Assembly: GCA_023150295.1 (NCBI GenBank)
Contig: JAKLLE010000032.1
Location: 1-39,488, forward strand
Length of the DNA: 39,488 nt
Direction of reading: 5' to 3'
DNA from: Giesbergeria sp.
GTDB lineage: Bacteria > Pseudomonadota > Gammaproteobacteria > Burkholderiales > Burkholderiaceae_C
Positions 24,012 to 33,927 of this stretch are shown piece by piece. The first letter of the stretch is position 1, and every line of letters starts with the position of its first letter. The translations under genes and the position numbers were made by a program. Under the pieces are notes generated by a model. The model searched no databases. It was given only the letters and a program-made list of their open reading frames with translations, and was not told the DNA's origin.

Positions 24012-25580
24012 ATGCTCGAAGACAACCTCAAGACCCAGTTGAAAGCCTACCTGGAGCGCCTGCAGCGCCCGGTGGAACTGGTCGCCACGCTGGACGGCAG
24101 CGCCACGTCGAACGAGCTGCGCGAACTGCTGGAAGACATCCGCGCCCAGTCGGACAAGATCACCGTGGTCGAGAAGAACGAACTGGATGTGCGCAAGCCC
24201 TCGTTCCTCATCACCAACCCCGGCGTGGACACCGGCGTGCGCTTCGCCGGCGTGCCCCTGGGCCATGAATTCACCTCCCTTGTGCTGGCGCTGCTGCACG
24301 TGGGTGGCCACCCCTCCAAGGAAGCGGCCGACCTGCTGGAGCAGATCAAGGGCCTGGACGGCGACTACCACTTCGAGACGTATTACTCCCTGAGCTGCCA
24401 CAACTGCCCCGACGTGGTGCAAGCGCTCAACCTGATGAGCGCGCTCAACCCGCGCATCACGCACACCGCCATTGATGGCGGCGTGTTCCAGAGCGAAATC
24501 GAGGCGCGCGAAATCATGGGCGTGCCCACCGTGTTCCTGAACGGCGAGCGCTTCGCGCAGGGCCGCATGGAACTGGCTGAAATCGTCGGAAAGATCGACA
24601 AGGGCGCTGCTGCCAAGGACGCGGCCAAGCTCAACGCCAAAGAGGCGTTTGATGTGCTCATCGTCGGAGGTGGCCCCGCAGGTGCTGCCGCCGCCGTGTA
24701 CGCGGCGCGCAAGGGCATCCGCACCGGCGTGGCCGCCGAGCGCTTTGGCGGCCAGGTGCTCGACACCGTGGACATCGAAAACTACATTTCGCTGCGCAAG
24801 ACCGAAGGCCCGCAGTTTGCCGCCGCGCTGGAACACCATGTGCGCGACTACGACGTGGACATCATGAACCTGCAGCGCGCCAAGGCGCTCAAGCCCGCCA
24901 GCACCGAGGGCGGGCTGATCGAGGTCGAACTGGACAACGGCGCCACCCTGCGCAGCCGCAGTGTGATCCTCTCGACCGGCGCGCGCTGGCGCAACATGAA
25001 CGTGCCCGGCGAGGAGCAGTACCGCACCAAGGGCGTGACCTACTGCCCGCACTGCGACGGCCCGCTGTTCAAGGGCAAGCGCGTGGCGGTGATCGGCGGC
25101 GGCAACTCCGGCATCGAGGCCGCCATCGACCTGGCCGGCGTGGTGGCGCATGTGACGGTGCTGGAGTTCGCCCCTGAACTCAAGGCCGACGCCGTGCTGC
25201 AGCGCAAGCTCAAGAGCCTGCCCAACGTGGACGTGATCCTCAACGCCCAGACCACCGAGGTCAACGGCGACGGCCACAAGGTCACCGGCATCACTTACAA
25301 GGATCGCGTGGGCGGCGACGTGAAGCAGATCGCGCTCGAAGGCATCTTCGTGCAGATCGGCCTGCTGCCCAACACCGACTGGCTCAAGGGCACGGTGGAG
25401 CTGTCCAGGTTCGGCGAGGTCGTGGTGGACGCCAAGGGCCACACCAGCGTGCCCGGCGTGTTCGCCGCCGGTGACTGCACCACGGTGCCCTACAAGCAGA
25501 TCATCATCGCCGCGGGGGCGGGCGCCACGGCCGCGCTGAGCGCCTTCGACCACCTGATCCGCAGCACGGCACCGGCCTGA
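24012..25580 (+). CDS. ahpF: Alkyl hydroperoxide reductase subunit F
   Basis: This 522-residue flavoprotein uses NADH to reduce AhpC. The N-terminal tandem thioredoxin-like domain carries Cys129-x-x-Cys132 (SLSCHNCPD). The thioredoxin-reductase-like part begins with the FAD-binding [14 protein letters not shown], has the Cys345-x-x-Cys348 centre in TYCPHCDGP and the NADH-binding [14 protein letters not shown], and ends with [16 protein letters not shown]. Both Cys pairs have the same numbers as in E. coli AhpF. GGAG at 24001-24004 precedes the ATG at 24012. It is downstream of ahpC and a leaky terminator. Confidence 0.96.
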   Translation: MLEDNLKTQLKAYLERLQRPVELVATLDGSATSNELRELLEDIRAQSDKITVVEKNELDVRKPSFLITNPGVDTGVRFAGVPLGHEFTSLVLALLHVGGHPSKEAADLLEQIKGLDGDYHFETYYSLSCHNCPDVVQALNLMSALNPRITHTAIDGGVFQSEIEAREIMGVPTVFLNGERFAQGRMELAEIVGKIDKGAAAKDAAKLNAKEAFDVLIVGGGPAGAAAAVYAARKGIRTGVAAERFGGQVLDTVDIENYISLRKTEGPQFAAALEHHVRDYDVDIMNLQRAKALKPASTEGGLIEVELDNGATLRSRSVILSTGARWRNMNVPGEEQYRTKGVTYCPHCDGPLFKGKRVAVIGGGNSGIEAAIDLAGVVAHVTVLEFAPELKADAVLQRKLKSLPNVDVILNAQTTEVNGDGHKVTGITYKDRVGGDVKQIALEGIFVQIGLLPNTDWLKGTVELSRFGEVVVDAKGHTSVPGVFAAGDCTTVPYKQIIIAAGAGATAALSAFDHLIRSTAPA

Positions 25581-25671
25581 ACCTGGGGGAGGCACGGGGG
25601 GCCACGGGGCGTTGGACGCTGTATGCTTACCCGGTGAGCGTGCCCAGACACGCCCTACCGGAGACGCCCCT

Positions 25672-26409
25672 TTGACCGCCCGTACACCCAAGCCCCAGGA
25701 CGGGGCCAGTGAGCCCCGCCCGCGCAGCACCCAGTTGCGCGACCGTGAACTGCAGCGCCGCCGCACCGCCATGCTGTCGGCTGTGCGCACCCTCATCCGC
25801 AAGGGTGGGGCGCAGGCCGTGACCATGCGCTCCGTGGCCGATGCCATTGGCGCTTCGACCACCATGGTCTATTCGCTGTTTCCCGACAAGGCCACGCTGA
25901 TCTCCCACGCGCTCAAACGCGACTTCACCGAGTTGTCGCGCCTGCTGCTGGAGGCCGCTGGCGACAGCGGCAGCGCCACAGAGCGTGTGCGCCGCGTGGC
26001 CCTGGCCTATGCCAAGCACGGCCTGGCGCACCCGCTGCAGTACCGGCTGCTGTTCATGGAGCAGCGCCCGCTCACCACCATCGAGAACTCGGGCATCGAA
26101 TACGGCAACCTTTCCGAAGACGTCTACGCGCTGCTGTGCGGCCTGGTGCAGGCCATGGCCAGCGAACGCGGCCTTGATTCGCCCGCGCAGGAAATCCAGA
26201 CCGTGGCGCAAATCATCTGGGAAGGCGTGCACGGCCTGGTGGCCCTGCGCCTGACCATCGACCAAGACCCCTGGTTCCAGCGCCTGCCGCTGGACGAGCA
26301 CCTCAACATCCTGCTGGACGTGCTGCTGACCGGCATCGACGCGCGCTGGGCCCATCTGCCGGGTGCCTCAAAAAATACAGCAAAAAAGGCCTCAAGCGCC
26401 CGTAAATAA
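25672..26409 (+). CDS. TetR-family transcriptional regulator
   Basis: The 245-residue protein has a TetR helix-turn-helix (AVTMRSVADAIGAS, TTMVYSLFPDKATLI) at about residues 50-80 and a C-terminal domain of the TetR/AcrR C13/WHG type (QIIWEGVHGLVALRL). The start is uncertain: TTG at 25672 has GGAG 8 bp upstream and is preferred; the frame opens at 25612, and an ATG at 25774 would cut into the domain. It precedes the yhiI-rbbA-yhhJ-like exporter genes in the same orientation and may control them. The last eight residues and the TAA come from a dispersed repeat (26383-26436), so the C-terminal tail KASSARK is probably not ancestral. Confidence 0.85.
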   Translation: MTARTPKPQDGASEPRPRSTQLRDRELQRRRTAMLSAVRTLIRKGGAQAVTMRSVADAIGASTTMVYSLFPDKATLISHALKRDFTELSRLLLEAAGDSGSATERVRRVALAYAKHGLAHPLQYRLLFMEQRPLTTIENSGIEYGNLSEDVYALLCGLVQAMASERGLDSPAQEIQTVAQIIWEGVHGLVALRLTIDQDPWFQRLPLDEHLNILLDVLLTGIDARWAHLPGASKNTAKKASSARK

Positions 26410-26436
26410 AGCGCTGGTAGCTATTAAAAATATAGC
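26383..26436. repeat. Dispersed palindromic repeat, copy 3 (overlaps TetR 3' end)
   Basis: Inverted relative to copies 1 and 2. It has AAAAGGCCTCAAGCGCC, a short spacer, then GCGCTGGTAGCTATTAAAAA and TATAGC. AAGCGCC and GCGCTG are the opposed arms. It encodes the last residues and stop of the TetR gene and fills much of the 159-bp gap 26410-26568. Confidence 0.8.
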
Positions 26437-26568
26437 AAACTGCTGCTGAACCCAGGCGCAGGCTGGGGTGCAGTGCATGGGTGGGGCCAGGCGTGTCACC
26501 GGCGCGCTTCCAGGGGCGGGCACAATGGGTGGATACCCGTACCTCCAAGCCGAAGGGACTCCCGCTCC

Positions 26569-27639
26569 ATGGCCATCCAATGGAAAAACTGGGCCAGCAC
26601 CGCTGCCGTGGTGGCTGGCGCTGCGCTGGTGCTGACACTGTGGGCGCCCTGGCGCTCCAACGGCCCGCCTGCGGGCTTTGTCAGCGGCAATGGCCGCATC
26701 GAGGCCACCGAAATCGCCGTGGCGGGCAAGCTCGCCGGGCGCCTGCAGGAGGTGCGCGTGGGCGAGGGCGACTTCGTGCAGGCCGGGCAGGTGCTGGCGC
26801 GCCTGCAGGTCGAAGGCCTGCAGGCCCAGCACGACGAGGCCCGCGCCCGCCTGCAGCAGGCCCACCAGGCCGTGGCCACTGCCCAGGTGCAGGTGGCGCA
26901 GGCCCAGGGCAACCACCAGGCCGCGCTGGCGCAGGTGGTGCAGCGCGAGACCGACCTGCAGTCCGCCCGCCGCCGCCTGCCGCGCACCGAACAACTGGCG
27001 CGCGACGGCTTTCTGTCCGACCAGGTGCTGGAGGACGAACACGCCAAGTTGCGCAACCTGGAGGCCGCGCTGGCCGCCGCCCACGCCCAGGCCCGCGCCG
27101 CCGAGGCGGGCGTGGCCGCAGCGCGCACCCAGGTGCCCGCTGCCCAGGCCAACGTGCAGGCCATGGAAGCCACGGTGCAGCGCATTGCCGTGGAACTGGC
27201 CGACAGCGAGCTCAAGGCCCCGCGCGCCGGGCGCGTGCAGTTCCTCATTGCCCATCCCGGAGAAATCGTCGCGGCCGGTGGGCGCGTGCTGCAGCTCATC
27301 GACCTGGCCGACGTGTACATGACCTTCTTTCTGCCCGAAACCGTGGCGGGCCGTGTGGCGCTGGGCAGCGAGGTGCGCATCGTGCTCGACGCCGCGCCGC
27401 AGTACGTCATCCCGGCGCGCGTGTCCTTCGTGGCCAGCACCGCGCAATTCACCCCCAAGACGGTGGAAACCGCCAGCGAGCGCCAGAAGCTCATGTTCCG
27501 CGTGCGCGCGCAGATCGACCGCGAGCTGCTGCAGCGCCATATCGAGCAGGTCAAGACCGGCCTGCCCGGCGTGGCCTGGGTGCGCATCGACCCGCAGGCC
27601 CCCTGGCCGGAGCGCCTGGCCCTGCCGCGCCAGCCGTGA
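26569..27639 (+). CDS. yhiI: HlyD-family membrane fusion protein (YhiI-like)
   Basis: This 356-residue protein has one N-terminal anchor (about residues 9-26), a first lipoyl half [17 protein letters not shown], a long coiled-coil hairpin of Ala/Gln/Glu-rich helices (about 80-200), a second lipoyl half [17 protein letters not shown] and beta domains with [13 protein letters not shown]. Length and order of neighbours match E. coli yhiI-rbbA-yhhJ. The ATG at 26569 was chosen over an upstream in-frame start because the anchor follows directly. Its TGA overlaps the GTG of the next gene by 4 bp. It would bridge the ABC exporter to the periplasm or an outer-membrane channel, none of which is encoded beside it. 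Substrate unknown. Confidence 0.87.
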   Translation: MAIQWKNWASTAAVVAGAALVLTLWAPWRSNGPPAGFVSGNGRIEATEIAVAGKLAGRLQEVRVGEGDFVQAGQVLARLQVEGLQAQHDEARARLQQAHQAVATAQVQVAQAQGNHQAALAQVVQRETDLQSARRRLPRTEQLARDGFLSDQVLEDEHAKLRNLEAALAAAHAQARAAEAGVAAARTQVPAAQANVQAMEATVQRIAVELADSELKAPRAGRVQFLIAHPGEIVAAGGRVLQLIDLADVYMTFFLPETVAGRVALGSEVRIVLDAAPQYVIPARVSFVASTAQFTPKTVETASERQKLMFRVRAQIDRELLQRHIEQVKTGLPGVAWVRIDPQAPWPERLALPRQP

Positions 27640-30401
27640 GCGCACCGCAGCCGCCCGCCCGCCCCGTCGCCCAACTGCGCGGCGTGGGCCTGCGCTATGG
27701 CGCGGTCAGCGCGCTGGAGGGCATCACCCTCGATCTGCCCGCCGGGTGCATGGTGGGCGTGATCGGGCCCGACGGTGTGGGCAAATCCAGCCTGCTGGCG
27801 CTGCTGTCCGGCGCGCGCGCCGTGCAGGTGGGCAGCGTGCAGGTGCTGGACGGCGACATGGCCCGTGCCGGGCACCGCAAAACCGTGTGCCCGCGCATTG
27901 CCTACATGCCCCAGGGCCTGGGCAAAAACCTGTACCCCACGCTCTCGGTCGAAGAAAACCTGCAGTTCTTCGCCCGCCTGTTCGGCCACGGCAGCGCAGA
28001 GCGGCGCACGCGCATCGATGCGCTCACCCGCGCCACCGGGCTGCACCCGTTCCTGGCGCGGCCTGCGGGCAAGCTCTCGGGTGGCATGAAGCAAAAGCTC
28101 GGCCTGTGCTGTGCGCTCATCCACGACCCCGACCTGCTCATCCTCGACGAGCCCACCACCGGCGTGGACCCGCTGGCGCGCGCCCAGTTCTGGGAGCTGA
28201 TCGCCCACATCCGCAGCCAACGCCCCGGCATGAGCGTGGTGGTGGCCACCGCCTACATGGACGAGGCCCAGCGCTTTGACTGGCTGGTGGCCATGGACGG
28301 CGGGCGCGTGCTGGCCGAAGGCACGCCCGCCGCGCTGCTGCAGCGTACCGGGGCAGAGGACCTGGAGGCCGCCTTCATCGCCCTGCTGCCCGAGGAGCGC
28401 CGCCGCGGCCACCAGCCCGTGCAGCGCACGCCGCTGGCCGACGGCGCCGAGCACGCCGTGGCCATCGAGGCCCACGGCCTGACCATGCGCTTTGGCGACT
28501 TCACCGCCGTCGATGGCGTGAGCCTGCGCATCCGCCGGGGCGAGATCTTTGGCTTCCTCGGCTCCAACGGCTGCGGCAAGACCACCACCATGAAGATGCT
28601 CACCGGCCTGCTGCCCGCCAGCGCAGGCCAGGCGCTGTTGTTCGGCCACGCCGTGGACCCGCGCGACATGGACACGCGCAAGCGCGTGGGCTACATGTCG
28701 CAGGGCTTCTCGCTCTACACCGAGCTGAGCGTGCGCCAGAACCTGGTGCTGCACGCGCGCCTGTTCCACGTACCCGAGGCCCAGGTGCCCGAGCGCGTGG
28801 CGCACATGGCGCAGCGCTTTGGCCTGCAGGACGTGATGGACGCGCTGCCCGACAAGCTGCCGCTGGGCATGCGCCAGCGCCTGTCGCTGGCAGTGGCCAT
28901 GGTGCACCAGCCCGAGCTGCTGATCCTGGACGAGCCCACCTCGGGCGTGGACCCGATCGCGCGCGACAGCTTCTGGCGGCTGATGATCGAACTGTCGCGC
29001 CGCGACGGCGTGACCATCTTCATCTCCACCCACTTCATGAACGAGGCCGAGCGCTGCGACCGCATCTCGCTCATGCACGCGGGCAAGGTGCTGGCCAGCG
29101 ATACGCCCGAGGCCATCGTGCAGGCCCACGGCGCGGCCACGCTGGAGCAGGCCTTCATCGACTGCCTGGTGCAGGCCGGTGGCACGGAGGCATCGGCCAC
29201 GCCCGCGCAGCCCGCCGCCGAGCCCGGCGCCGAGCCCCCTGCGCCTGCGCCAGAGCCCCCGCGCGATGGCCGCTGGCGCCGCAGCCTGCGGCGCCTGTAC
29301 AGCTACGCCTGGCGCGAGGCGCTGGAGCTGCAGCGCGACCCCGTGCGCGGCGCGCTGGCGCTGCTGGGCTCGCTGCTGCTGATGTTCGTGATGGGCTACG
29401 GCATCAGCATGGACGTGGAAGACCTGCGCTTTGCCGTGCTCGACCACGACCAGACCAGCCTGAGCCGCGACTACGCGCTGCAACTGGCAGGCTCGCGCTA
29501 CTTTCAGGAGCAGCCCCCGCTGCGCGACGACGCCGACATGGACCGGCGCCTGCGCAGCGGCGACATCACGCTGGCGCTGGAAATCCCGCCCGGCTTTGCG
29601 CGCAGCGTGCAGCGCGGCGAGCACGCCGAGATCGGTGCCTTCATCGACGGCGCCATGCCCCAGCGCGCCGAAACCGTGGCGGGCTACGTGCAAGGCATGC
29701 ACCAGTACTGGCTGGTGCAGAAGATCACCGAGGCCACCGGCGCCGCGCCCGCAGGCCTGGTCAACGTGGAAACGCGCTTTCGTTACAACCCCGACATCAA
29801 GAGCCTGCCGGCCATGGTGCCCGCCGTCATCCCCATGCTGCTGCTCATGCTGCCGGCCATGCTCACGGCGCTGGCCGTGGTGCGCGAGAAGGAGCTGGGC
29901 TCCATCATCAACCTCTACGTCACGCCCACCACGCGCACCGAGTTCATGCTCGGCAAGCAGCTTCCTTACCTGCTGCTGTCGCTGCTCAACTTCGCCATGA
30001 TGCTGCTGCTGGCCGTCACCGTGTTCGGCGTGCCGCTCACCGGCAGCCTGGCCGCGCTCACGGTCGCCATGGTGCTGTTCTCGCTCAGCGCCACGGGCCT
30101 GGGGCTCATGGCCTCGGCCCTGGTGCGCAGCCAGCTCGCGGCCATGTTCTTCACCATGATCGGCACCATGCTGCCCGCCATCCAGTTCGGCGGGCTCATC
30201 AACCCCGTGTCCTCGCTCGAAGGGGCAGGGCGCTGGATCGGCGAGATCTACCCTGCCAGCCACATGTTCACCATCAGCCGCGGCGTGTTCAACAAGGCGC
30301 TGGGCTTTGCCGACCTCGGTGCCTCGTTCGGGCCGCTGCTGCTGGCGCCCGTGGTCATCCTGGGCCTGGCCATTGCGCTGCTGCGCAAACAGGAGCGTTA
30401 G
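27636..30401 (+). CDS. rbbA: RbbA-type fusion: two ABC ATPase domains plus ABC-2 permease
   Basis: This 921-residue protein begins with GTG at 27636 in a GTGA overlap. Nucleotide-binding domain 1 has Walker [10 protein letters not shown] (from residue 44), signature LSGGMKQK (about 148) and [12 protein letters not shown]. Domain 2 has GSNGCGKTT (from 309), [11 protein letters not shown] in place of a canonical LSGGQ signature, [12 protein letters not shown] and [14 protein letters not shown]. An Ala/Pro-rich linker follows, then an ABC-2 permease (about residues 565-921) with a large periplasmic loop and six helices. E. coli RbbA (YhiH, 911 residues) shares all this, including the changed second signature. 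RbbA was reported as a ribosome-associated ATPase, but the fused permease and neighbours argue for an exporter. The start choice excludes a long fortuitous upstream extension of the frame. Confidence 0.92.
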   Translation: MSAPQPPARPVAQLRGVGLRYGAVSALEGITLDLPAGCMVGVIGPDGVGKSSLLALLSGARAVQVGSVQVLDGDMARAGHRKTVCPRIAYMPQGLGKNLYPTLSVEENLQFFARLFGHGSAERRTRIDALTRATGLHPFLARPAGKLSGGMKQKLGLCCALIHDPDLLILDEPTTGVDPLARAQFWELIAHIRSQRPGMSVVVATAYMDEAQRFDWLVAMDGGRVLAEGTPAALLQRTGAEDLEAAFIALLPEERRRGHQPVQRTPLADGAEHAVAIEAHGLTMRFGDFTAVDGVSLRIRRGEIFGFLGSNGCGKTTTMKMLTGLLPASAGQALLFGHAVDPRDMDTRKRVGYMSQGFSLYTELSVRQNLVLHARLFHVPEAQVPERVAHMAQRFGLQDVMDALPDKLPLGMRQRLSLAVAMVHQPELLILDEPTSGVDPIARDSFWRLMIELSRRDGVTIFISTHFMNEAERCDRISLMHAGKVLASDTPEAIVQAHGAATLEQAFIDCLVQAGGTEASATPAQPAAEPGAEPPAPAPEPPRDGRWRRSLRRLYSYAWREALELQRDPVRGALALLGSLLLMFVMGYGISMDVEDLRFAVLDHDQTSLSRDYALQLAGSRYFQEQPPLRDDADMDRRLRSGDITLALEIPPGFARSVQRGEHAEIGAFIDGAMPQRAETVAGYVQGMHQYWLVQKITEATGAAPAGLVNVETRFRYNPDIKSLPAMVPAVIPMLLLMLPAMLTALAVVREKELGSIINLYVTPTTRTEFMLGKQLPYLLLSLLNFAMMLLLAVTVFGVPLTGSLAALTVAMVLFSLSATGLGLMASALVRSQLAAMFFTMIGTMLPAIQFGGLINPVSSLEGAGRWIGEIYPASHMFTISRGVFNKALGFADLGASFGPLLLAPVVILGLAIALLRKQER

Positions 30402-30403
30402 GC

Positions 30404-31525
30404 ATGCACCTGGCCAACATCCGGCGCCTGGGCGTCAAGGAGCTGTGGAGCCTGTGGCGCGACCCGGTCATGCTGTTCCTCATCGTGTACACCTTTTCGG
30501 TGGCGATCTATGCGTCCGGCACGTCCATGCCCGAGACGCTCAGCCACACGCCCATCGCCATCGTGGACGAGGACGACTCCGCGCTCTCCGCGCGCATCAC
30601 CGGCGCCTTTTACCCCCCGGCCTTTTTGCCGCCCGTGCGCATCACCCACGCCGAGGTGGACGCGCTGCTCGACGCCGGGCACTACACCCTGGTGCTGGTC
30701 ATCCCGCCGGGCCTGCAGCGCGACGTGCTGGCCGGGCGCCAGCCCACGCTGCAGCTCAACGTGGACGCCACGCGCATGAGCCAGGCCTTTGCCGGCAGCG
30801 GCCTGGTGCAGCAGATCGTGGCGGGCGAGGTGGCCGAGTTCGCCCAACGCCACCGCGCCGTGCAGGCCCAGCCGGTGGAACTGGTACCGCGCATGCGCTT
30901 CAACCCCACGCTGTCCAACGTGTGGTTCGGCTCGCTCATGGAGCTGGTGGGGCAGATCACCATGGTCTCCATCATCCTCACCGGCGCCGCGCTCATCCGC
31001 GAGCGCGAGCACGGCACCGTCGAGCACCTGCTGGTCATGCCCGTCACGCCCACCGAAATCATGCTCGCCAAGGTAGGAGCCATGGGCCTGGTGGTGCTGC
31101 TGGCGGCAGTGCTATCCATGCGCGGCATCATCCTGGGTGCGCTGCGGGTGCCGGTGGACGGCTCGCTCTGGCTGTTCTTTGGCGGCGCCGCGCTGCACCT
31201 GTTTGCCACCACATCCATGGGCATCTTCATGGCCACGCTGGCGCGCAACATGCCGCAGTTCGGCCTGCTGGTCATGCTGGTGATGATGCCGCTGCAAATG
31301 CTCTCGGGCGGCATGACCCCGCGCGAGAGCATGCCCACCTGGGTGCAATGGGCCATGTCGTTGGCCCCCACCACCCACTTCACCGAACTGAGCCAGGCCG
31401 TTCTCTACCGCGGCGCAGGCCTGGCGGTGGTGTGGCCCTCGCTGCTGGCGCTGGCGCTCATCGGCAGCGTGCTGTTTGCCCTGTCGCTGCGGCGCTTTCG
31501 GCGGGCGATTGCGCAGATGGCGTGA
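30404..31525 (+). CDS. yhhJ: ABC-2 type permease (YhhJ-like)
   Basis: This 373-residue membrane protein has the ABC-2 permease layout: one helix near residues 22-40, a periplasmic domain to about 175, and five helices after it, with ALIREREHGTVEHLLVMPV (shown in part as REREHGTVEHL) and MTPRESMPTWVQWAM near the end. It starts two bases after the rbbA stop and matches E. coli yhhJ (374 residues) in size and order. It would pair with the permease half of RbbA to make a heterodimeric transmembrane path. Nothing in the sequence indicates the substrate. Confidence 0.9.
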   Translation: MHLANIRRLGVKELWSLWRDPVMLFLIVYTFSVAIYASGTSMPETLSHTPIAIVDEDDSALSARITGAFYPPAFLPPVRITHAEVDALLDAGHYTLVLVIPPGLQRDVLAGRQPTLQLNVDATRMSQAFAGSGLVQQIVAGEVAEFAQRHRAVQAQPVELVPRMRFNPTLSNVWFGSLMELVGQITMVSIILTGAALIREREHGTVEHLLVMPVTPTEIMLAKVGAMGLVVLLAAVLSMRGIILGALRVPVDGSLWLFFGGAALHLFATTSMGIFMATLARNMPQFGLLVMLVMMPLQMLSGGMTPRESMPTWVQWAMSLAPTTHFTELSQAVLYRGAGLAVVWPSLLALALIGSVLFALSLRRFRRAIAQMA

Positions 31526-31535
31526 GTTTTGGGTT

Positions 31536-31589
31536 AAATAGGCCTCTGGCGCTTATGTGCAAAGCGCTGATAGCTATAAAAATAATAGC
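31536..31589. repeat. Dispersed palindromic repeat, copy 4
   Basis: AAATAGGCCTCTGGCGCTTAT, shown here as AAATAGGCCTC and TGGCGCTTAT, then AAAGCGCTGATAGC and a TATAAAAATAATAGC end. It has the same inverted orientation as copy 3. It lies 10 bp after the yhhJ stop, in the 154-bp gap to the CzcI-like gene. Confidence 0.8.
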
Positions 31590-31679
31590 GTGCGAATGTG
31601 TGAGGCCGCTTCACAGCTACCCCCGACAACCCGCGTCGCGCCCAGGGTTGTGCGCTACAGGCCTGCGCAACTGCATAGA

Positions 31680-32096
31680 ATGCGCGCTGCCATGCGCCGC
31701 CTCCTGCTTGTTTTTTTGCTTGTGCTGATGCCGCTGCAGACCGTTTGGTCCGCAGCGGCTGCCTATTGCACGCATGAGCAGGCGCCTGCGGCGGCGCATT
31801 TTGGCCACCATGTGCACGACCACGCGGGGGCGCACCAGGGCGGCGATGCCCATGCCGATGCGGGCCATGCATCAGCCGACGACGCGCAGGGCGGCGCGGC
31901 GGGCTCCATTTTCAACCTGGGCAGCGCCGACCTGGACTGTCACACCTGCCACGGCAGTGGCACGGTGCTGTTTGCGCACACCGTTGCGCCTGCTGCCCTG
32001 GCGCTTTGTGCGCATCCACTGCCGCTGGTGGCGGCGCAGCTCCCGGCGCCGCTGAGCCCGCGCCCCGAACGCCCCAACTGGCCCTACGCCGCCTGA
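31680..32096 (+). CDS. CzcI-like periplasmic metal-efflux accessory protein
   Basis: This 138-residue protein has an N-terminal signal (RRLLLVFLLVLMPLQTVWSAAAAYC) characteristic in style of CzcI, shown here in part as LMPLQTVWSAAAAYC. A His/Asp-rich stretch follows (HFGHHVHDHAGAH, then HADAGHASADD), likely metal-binding, and CHTCHGSG. It leads a cluster of heavy-metal RND efflux genes, the usual place of czcI in czcICBA. CzcI is a small periplasmic protein that affects efflux regulation in Cupriavidus. Start is ATG 31680 or ATG 31692; both give a usable signal peptide. A MITE-like element lies between it and the next gene. Confidence 0.75.
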   Translation: MRAAMRRLLLVFLLVLMPLQTVWSAAAAYCTHEQAPAAAHFGHHVHDHAGAHQGGDAHADAGHASADDAQGGAAGSIFNLGSADLDCHTCHGSGTVLFAHTVAPAALALCAHPLPLVAAQLPAPLSPRPERPNWPYAA

Positions 32097-32223
32097 TCCG
32101 GCACGGGTTTGGGCCGGGTTGCGGGGCGGGGCTGGCACGCGGTGCGGCTCCTTTTCCTGTGATCCATGGCGCATGCCTGTGCCGCAGCGGCAAGGCGGGG
32201 CAGGGCAGCCCCATGAACCCTTA

Positions 32224-32491
32224 GAACTTGTCCGTAAATTATTTGATGCCACGCAGCGCTCTTTTCGGGATGGGATGCAAGGCGCGGTGCGCAGCCCATA
32301 GCCCCGCTATGGGCAAGCATCGCAACGCCGCAGACCGCCCGAAAAGAGCACTGCCCTTCGGGTTGGGGCGAAATCGGGCGATTTCGCGCCCTTGCCGCTT
32401 GCATGGGCCGCCAGCCCATGCGGCGCGCCAAGACCTCGAACTCATCCCGATTTCGCCCCAACGTGGCATCAAATAATTTACGGACAAGTTC
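32224..32491. mobile_element. MITE-like element with 30-bp perfect terminal inverted repeats
   Basis: The ends 32224-32253 (GAACTTGTCCGTAAATTATT then TGATGCCACG) and 32462-32491 are perfect inverted copies. TTA flanks both sides (32221-32223 and 32492-32494), a likely 3-bp target duplication. Inside are two more long hairpins: GCTCTTTTCGGG (32258-32269) pairs with 32338-32349, and GTTGGGGCGAAATCGGG (32362-32378) pairs with 32446-32462. Each encloses a smaller hairpin: CCCATAG (32295) with CTATGGG (32307), and GCATGGGC (32401) with GCCCATGC (32414). No transposase is encoded. It fills most of the 480-bp gap 32097-32576; nothing else was seen there. Confidence 0.85.
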
Positions 32492-32576
32492 TTAATAACC
32501 CCCGCGGCAGCGCCGTGTGGGCGCGGTGCCTTGCCGATGTTTGGCCCCTGGCCTTGTGCCACAGGAAACACATCGG

Positions 32577-33899
32577 ATGCAAACCCACAAAACCCTGCCA
32601 TGGCGGCGCAGCGCCGCCATGGCCCTGGGCTGGGCGCTGGCCAGCATGGCTGCCCAGGCCCAGTCTTCACACACCCCGGCGCCCACGCCGGGGCCTACTG
32701 CTGCTTCAGCGCCCGCGCAGGAACCCACCGCGTGGTCGCTGCGGGCCTTGTTTGACCACGCCTGGCAGCGCCAGCCCGAAGCCCAGGCCCAGCCCTTGCG
32801 CCAGCAGGCAGCCGAGGCCGCCCGCCTGGCCGCGCAGCGCTGGACGGTCGAGCCCTCGGCGCTGGCGTTGCAAACCCGCACCGACCGGCCCGGCAGCCAG
32901 CAGGGCCAGCGCGAAATTGAAGTGGGCCTGTCCGCCCCCCTGTGGCTGCCCGGCGAACGCGCGCGCAGCGCCGCCCTGGGCGATGCCCAGTGGCAGCAGG
33001 TGCAAAGCCAGCAGCGCGCCGCGCAGTGGCAACTGGCCGCCCAGGTGCGCCAGGCCTGGTGGGACTGGCAGCGCGCCCGCAGCGACATGGCCCTGGCGCA
33101 AGACCGCCTGCACAGCGCCCGCCAACTGGCCGCTGACGTGCAGCGCCGCTGGCAGGCGGGCGACCTGGCGCGCACCGACGGGCTCCAGGCCCAGGCCGTG
33201 GTGGCCCAGGCCGAAGCCGCGCAGGCCGAGGCCCAGGGCACGCTGCAGGCCGCCCGCGCCGCGCTGTCGGCCTGGGGGGCGCTGCCCGGCACTGCACCCG
33301 GCGCCCCGGCTCCGCAGGACTGGCGGGCCGAACCCCTGGCCGATGCCGCCGCACAGGCAGTGCCCGACACGCACCCCGCGCTGGCCCAGGCCCAGGCCCA
33401 GGCCCAGGTGGCCCGCCACACGGCCGAGCTGGCCGCCGTGCAGCGCCGCGCCAACCCCGAACTGAGCGTGGCCGCCACGCGCGGGCGTGATCAGGCGGGC
33501 GAGCGCTACCGCCAGTCGGTCACGCTGGGGCTGCGCATTCCGCTGGGCGACAACGCCCTGGCGCAGGCCAAAGAGGCTGCCGCCCAGGCCGACGCGCTGG
33601 AACAGGAGACCCGCCTGCAGCGCGAGCGCGAGCGCCTGACGCAAGACCTGCACGCCGCCCAGGCCCGCGCCGCCGCCGCCCAGGCCCAAACCGATGCCGC
33701 CGCCCGCCACGCCGCCCTGGCGCAAGAAACCCTGGGCCATGTGGACAAGGCCTTCCGCCTGGGTGAGGCCGACTGGCCCACGCGCCTGCGTGCCGAGCAA
33801 GACGCTGCCCAGGCGCAGCGCCAACTGGCCCGCGCCCGCATCGACGCCGCCGCCGCCGTATCGGCCCTGCGCCAGGCCCTGGGCCTGCTGCCCGAGTAA
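32577..33899 (+). CDS. CzcC-like outer-membrane factor of heavy-metal RND efflux (TolC family)
   Basis: This 440-residue protein has a signal peptide (residues 1-28, ending ASMAAQAQ) and the two repeats of long Ala/Gln/Arg helices of the TolC/OEP family. It has no lipobox, unlike NodT-type factors. The middle shows QSVTLGLRIPLGDN, a beta-strand block at the repeat junction typical of CzcC/CnrC-type proteins. AGGA about 12 bp before the ATG at 32577 supports this start; the frame extends upstream through the MITE with no homology. It provides the outer-membrane duct for the adaptor and pump encoded downstream. The 85 bp between the element and the start must hold any promoter not supplied from upstream. 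Confidence 0.88.
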   Translation: MQTHKTLPWRRSAAMALGWALASMAAQAQSSHTPAPTPGPTAASAPAQEPTAWSLRALFDHAWQRQPEAQAQPLRQQAAEAARLAAQRWTVEPSALALQTRTDRPGSQQGQREIEVGLSAPLWLPGERARSAALGDAQWQQVQSQQRAAQWQLAAQVRQAWWDWQRARSDMALAQDRLHSARQLAADVQRRWQAGDLARTDGLQAQAVVAQAEAAQAEAQGTLQAARAALSAWGALPGTAPGAPAPQDWRAEPLADAAAQAVPDTHPALAQAQAQAQVARHTAELAAVQRRANPELSVAATRGRDQAGERYRQSVTLGLRIPLGDNALAQAKEAAAQADALEQETRLQRERERLTQDLHAAQARAAAAQAQTDAAARHAALAQETLGHVDKAFRLGEADWPTRLRAEQDAAQAQRQLARARIDAAAAVSALRQALGLLPE

Positions 33900-33927
33900 G
33901 CCCCCCGACATTTTGGAACCCATCACC

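Noticed and set aside
26481-27635. Long in-frame upstream extension of the rbbA frame
   Set aside because: It overlaps the adaptor gene in another frame and translates to Arg/Gly/Ala-rich sequence. GTG 27636 with the GTGA overlap fits the family start.
32392-33465. 357-codon plus frame crossing the MITE-like element
   Set aside because: Continues out of frame through the CzcC-like gene with Pro/Arg-rich translation; no start or domain support. The element appears not to encode a protein.
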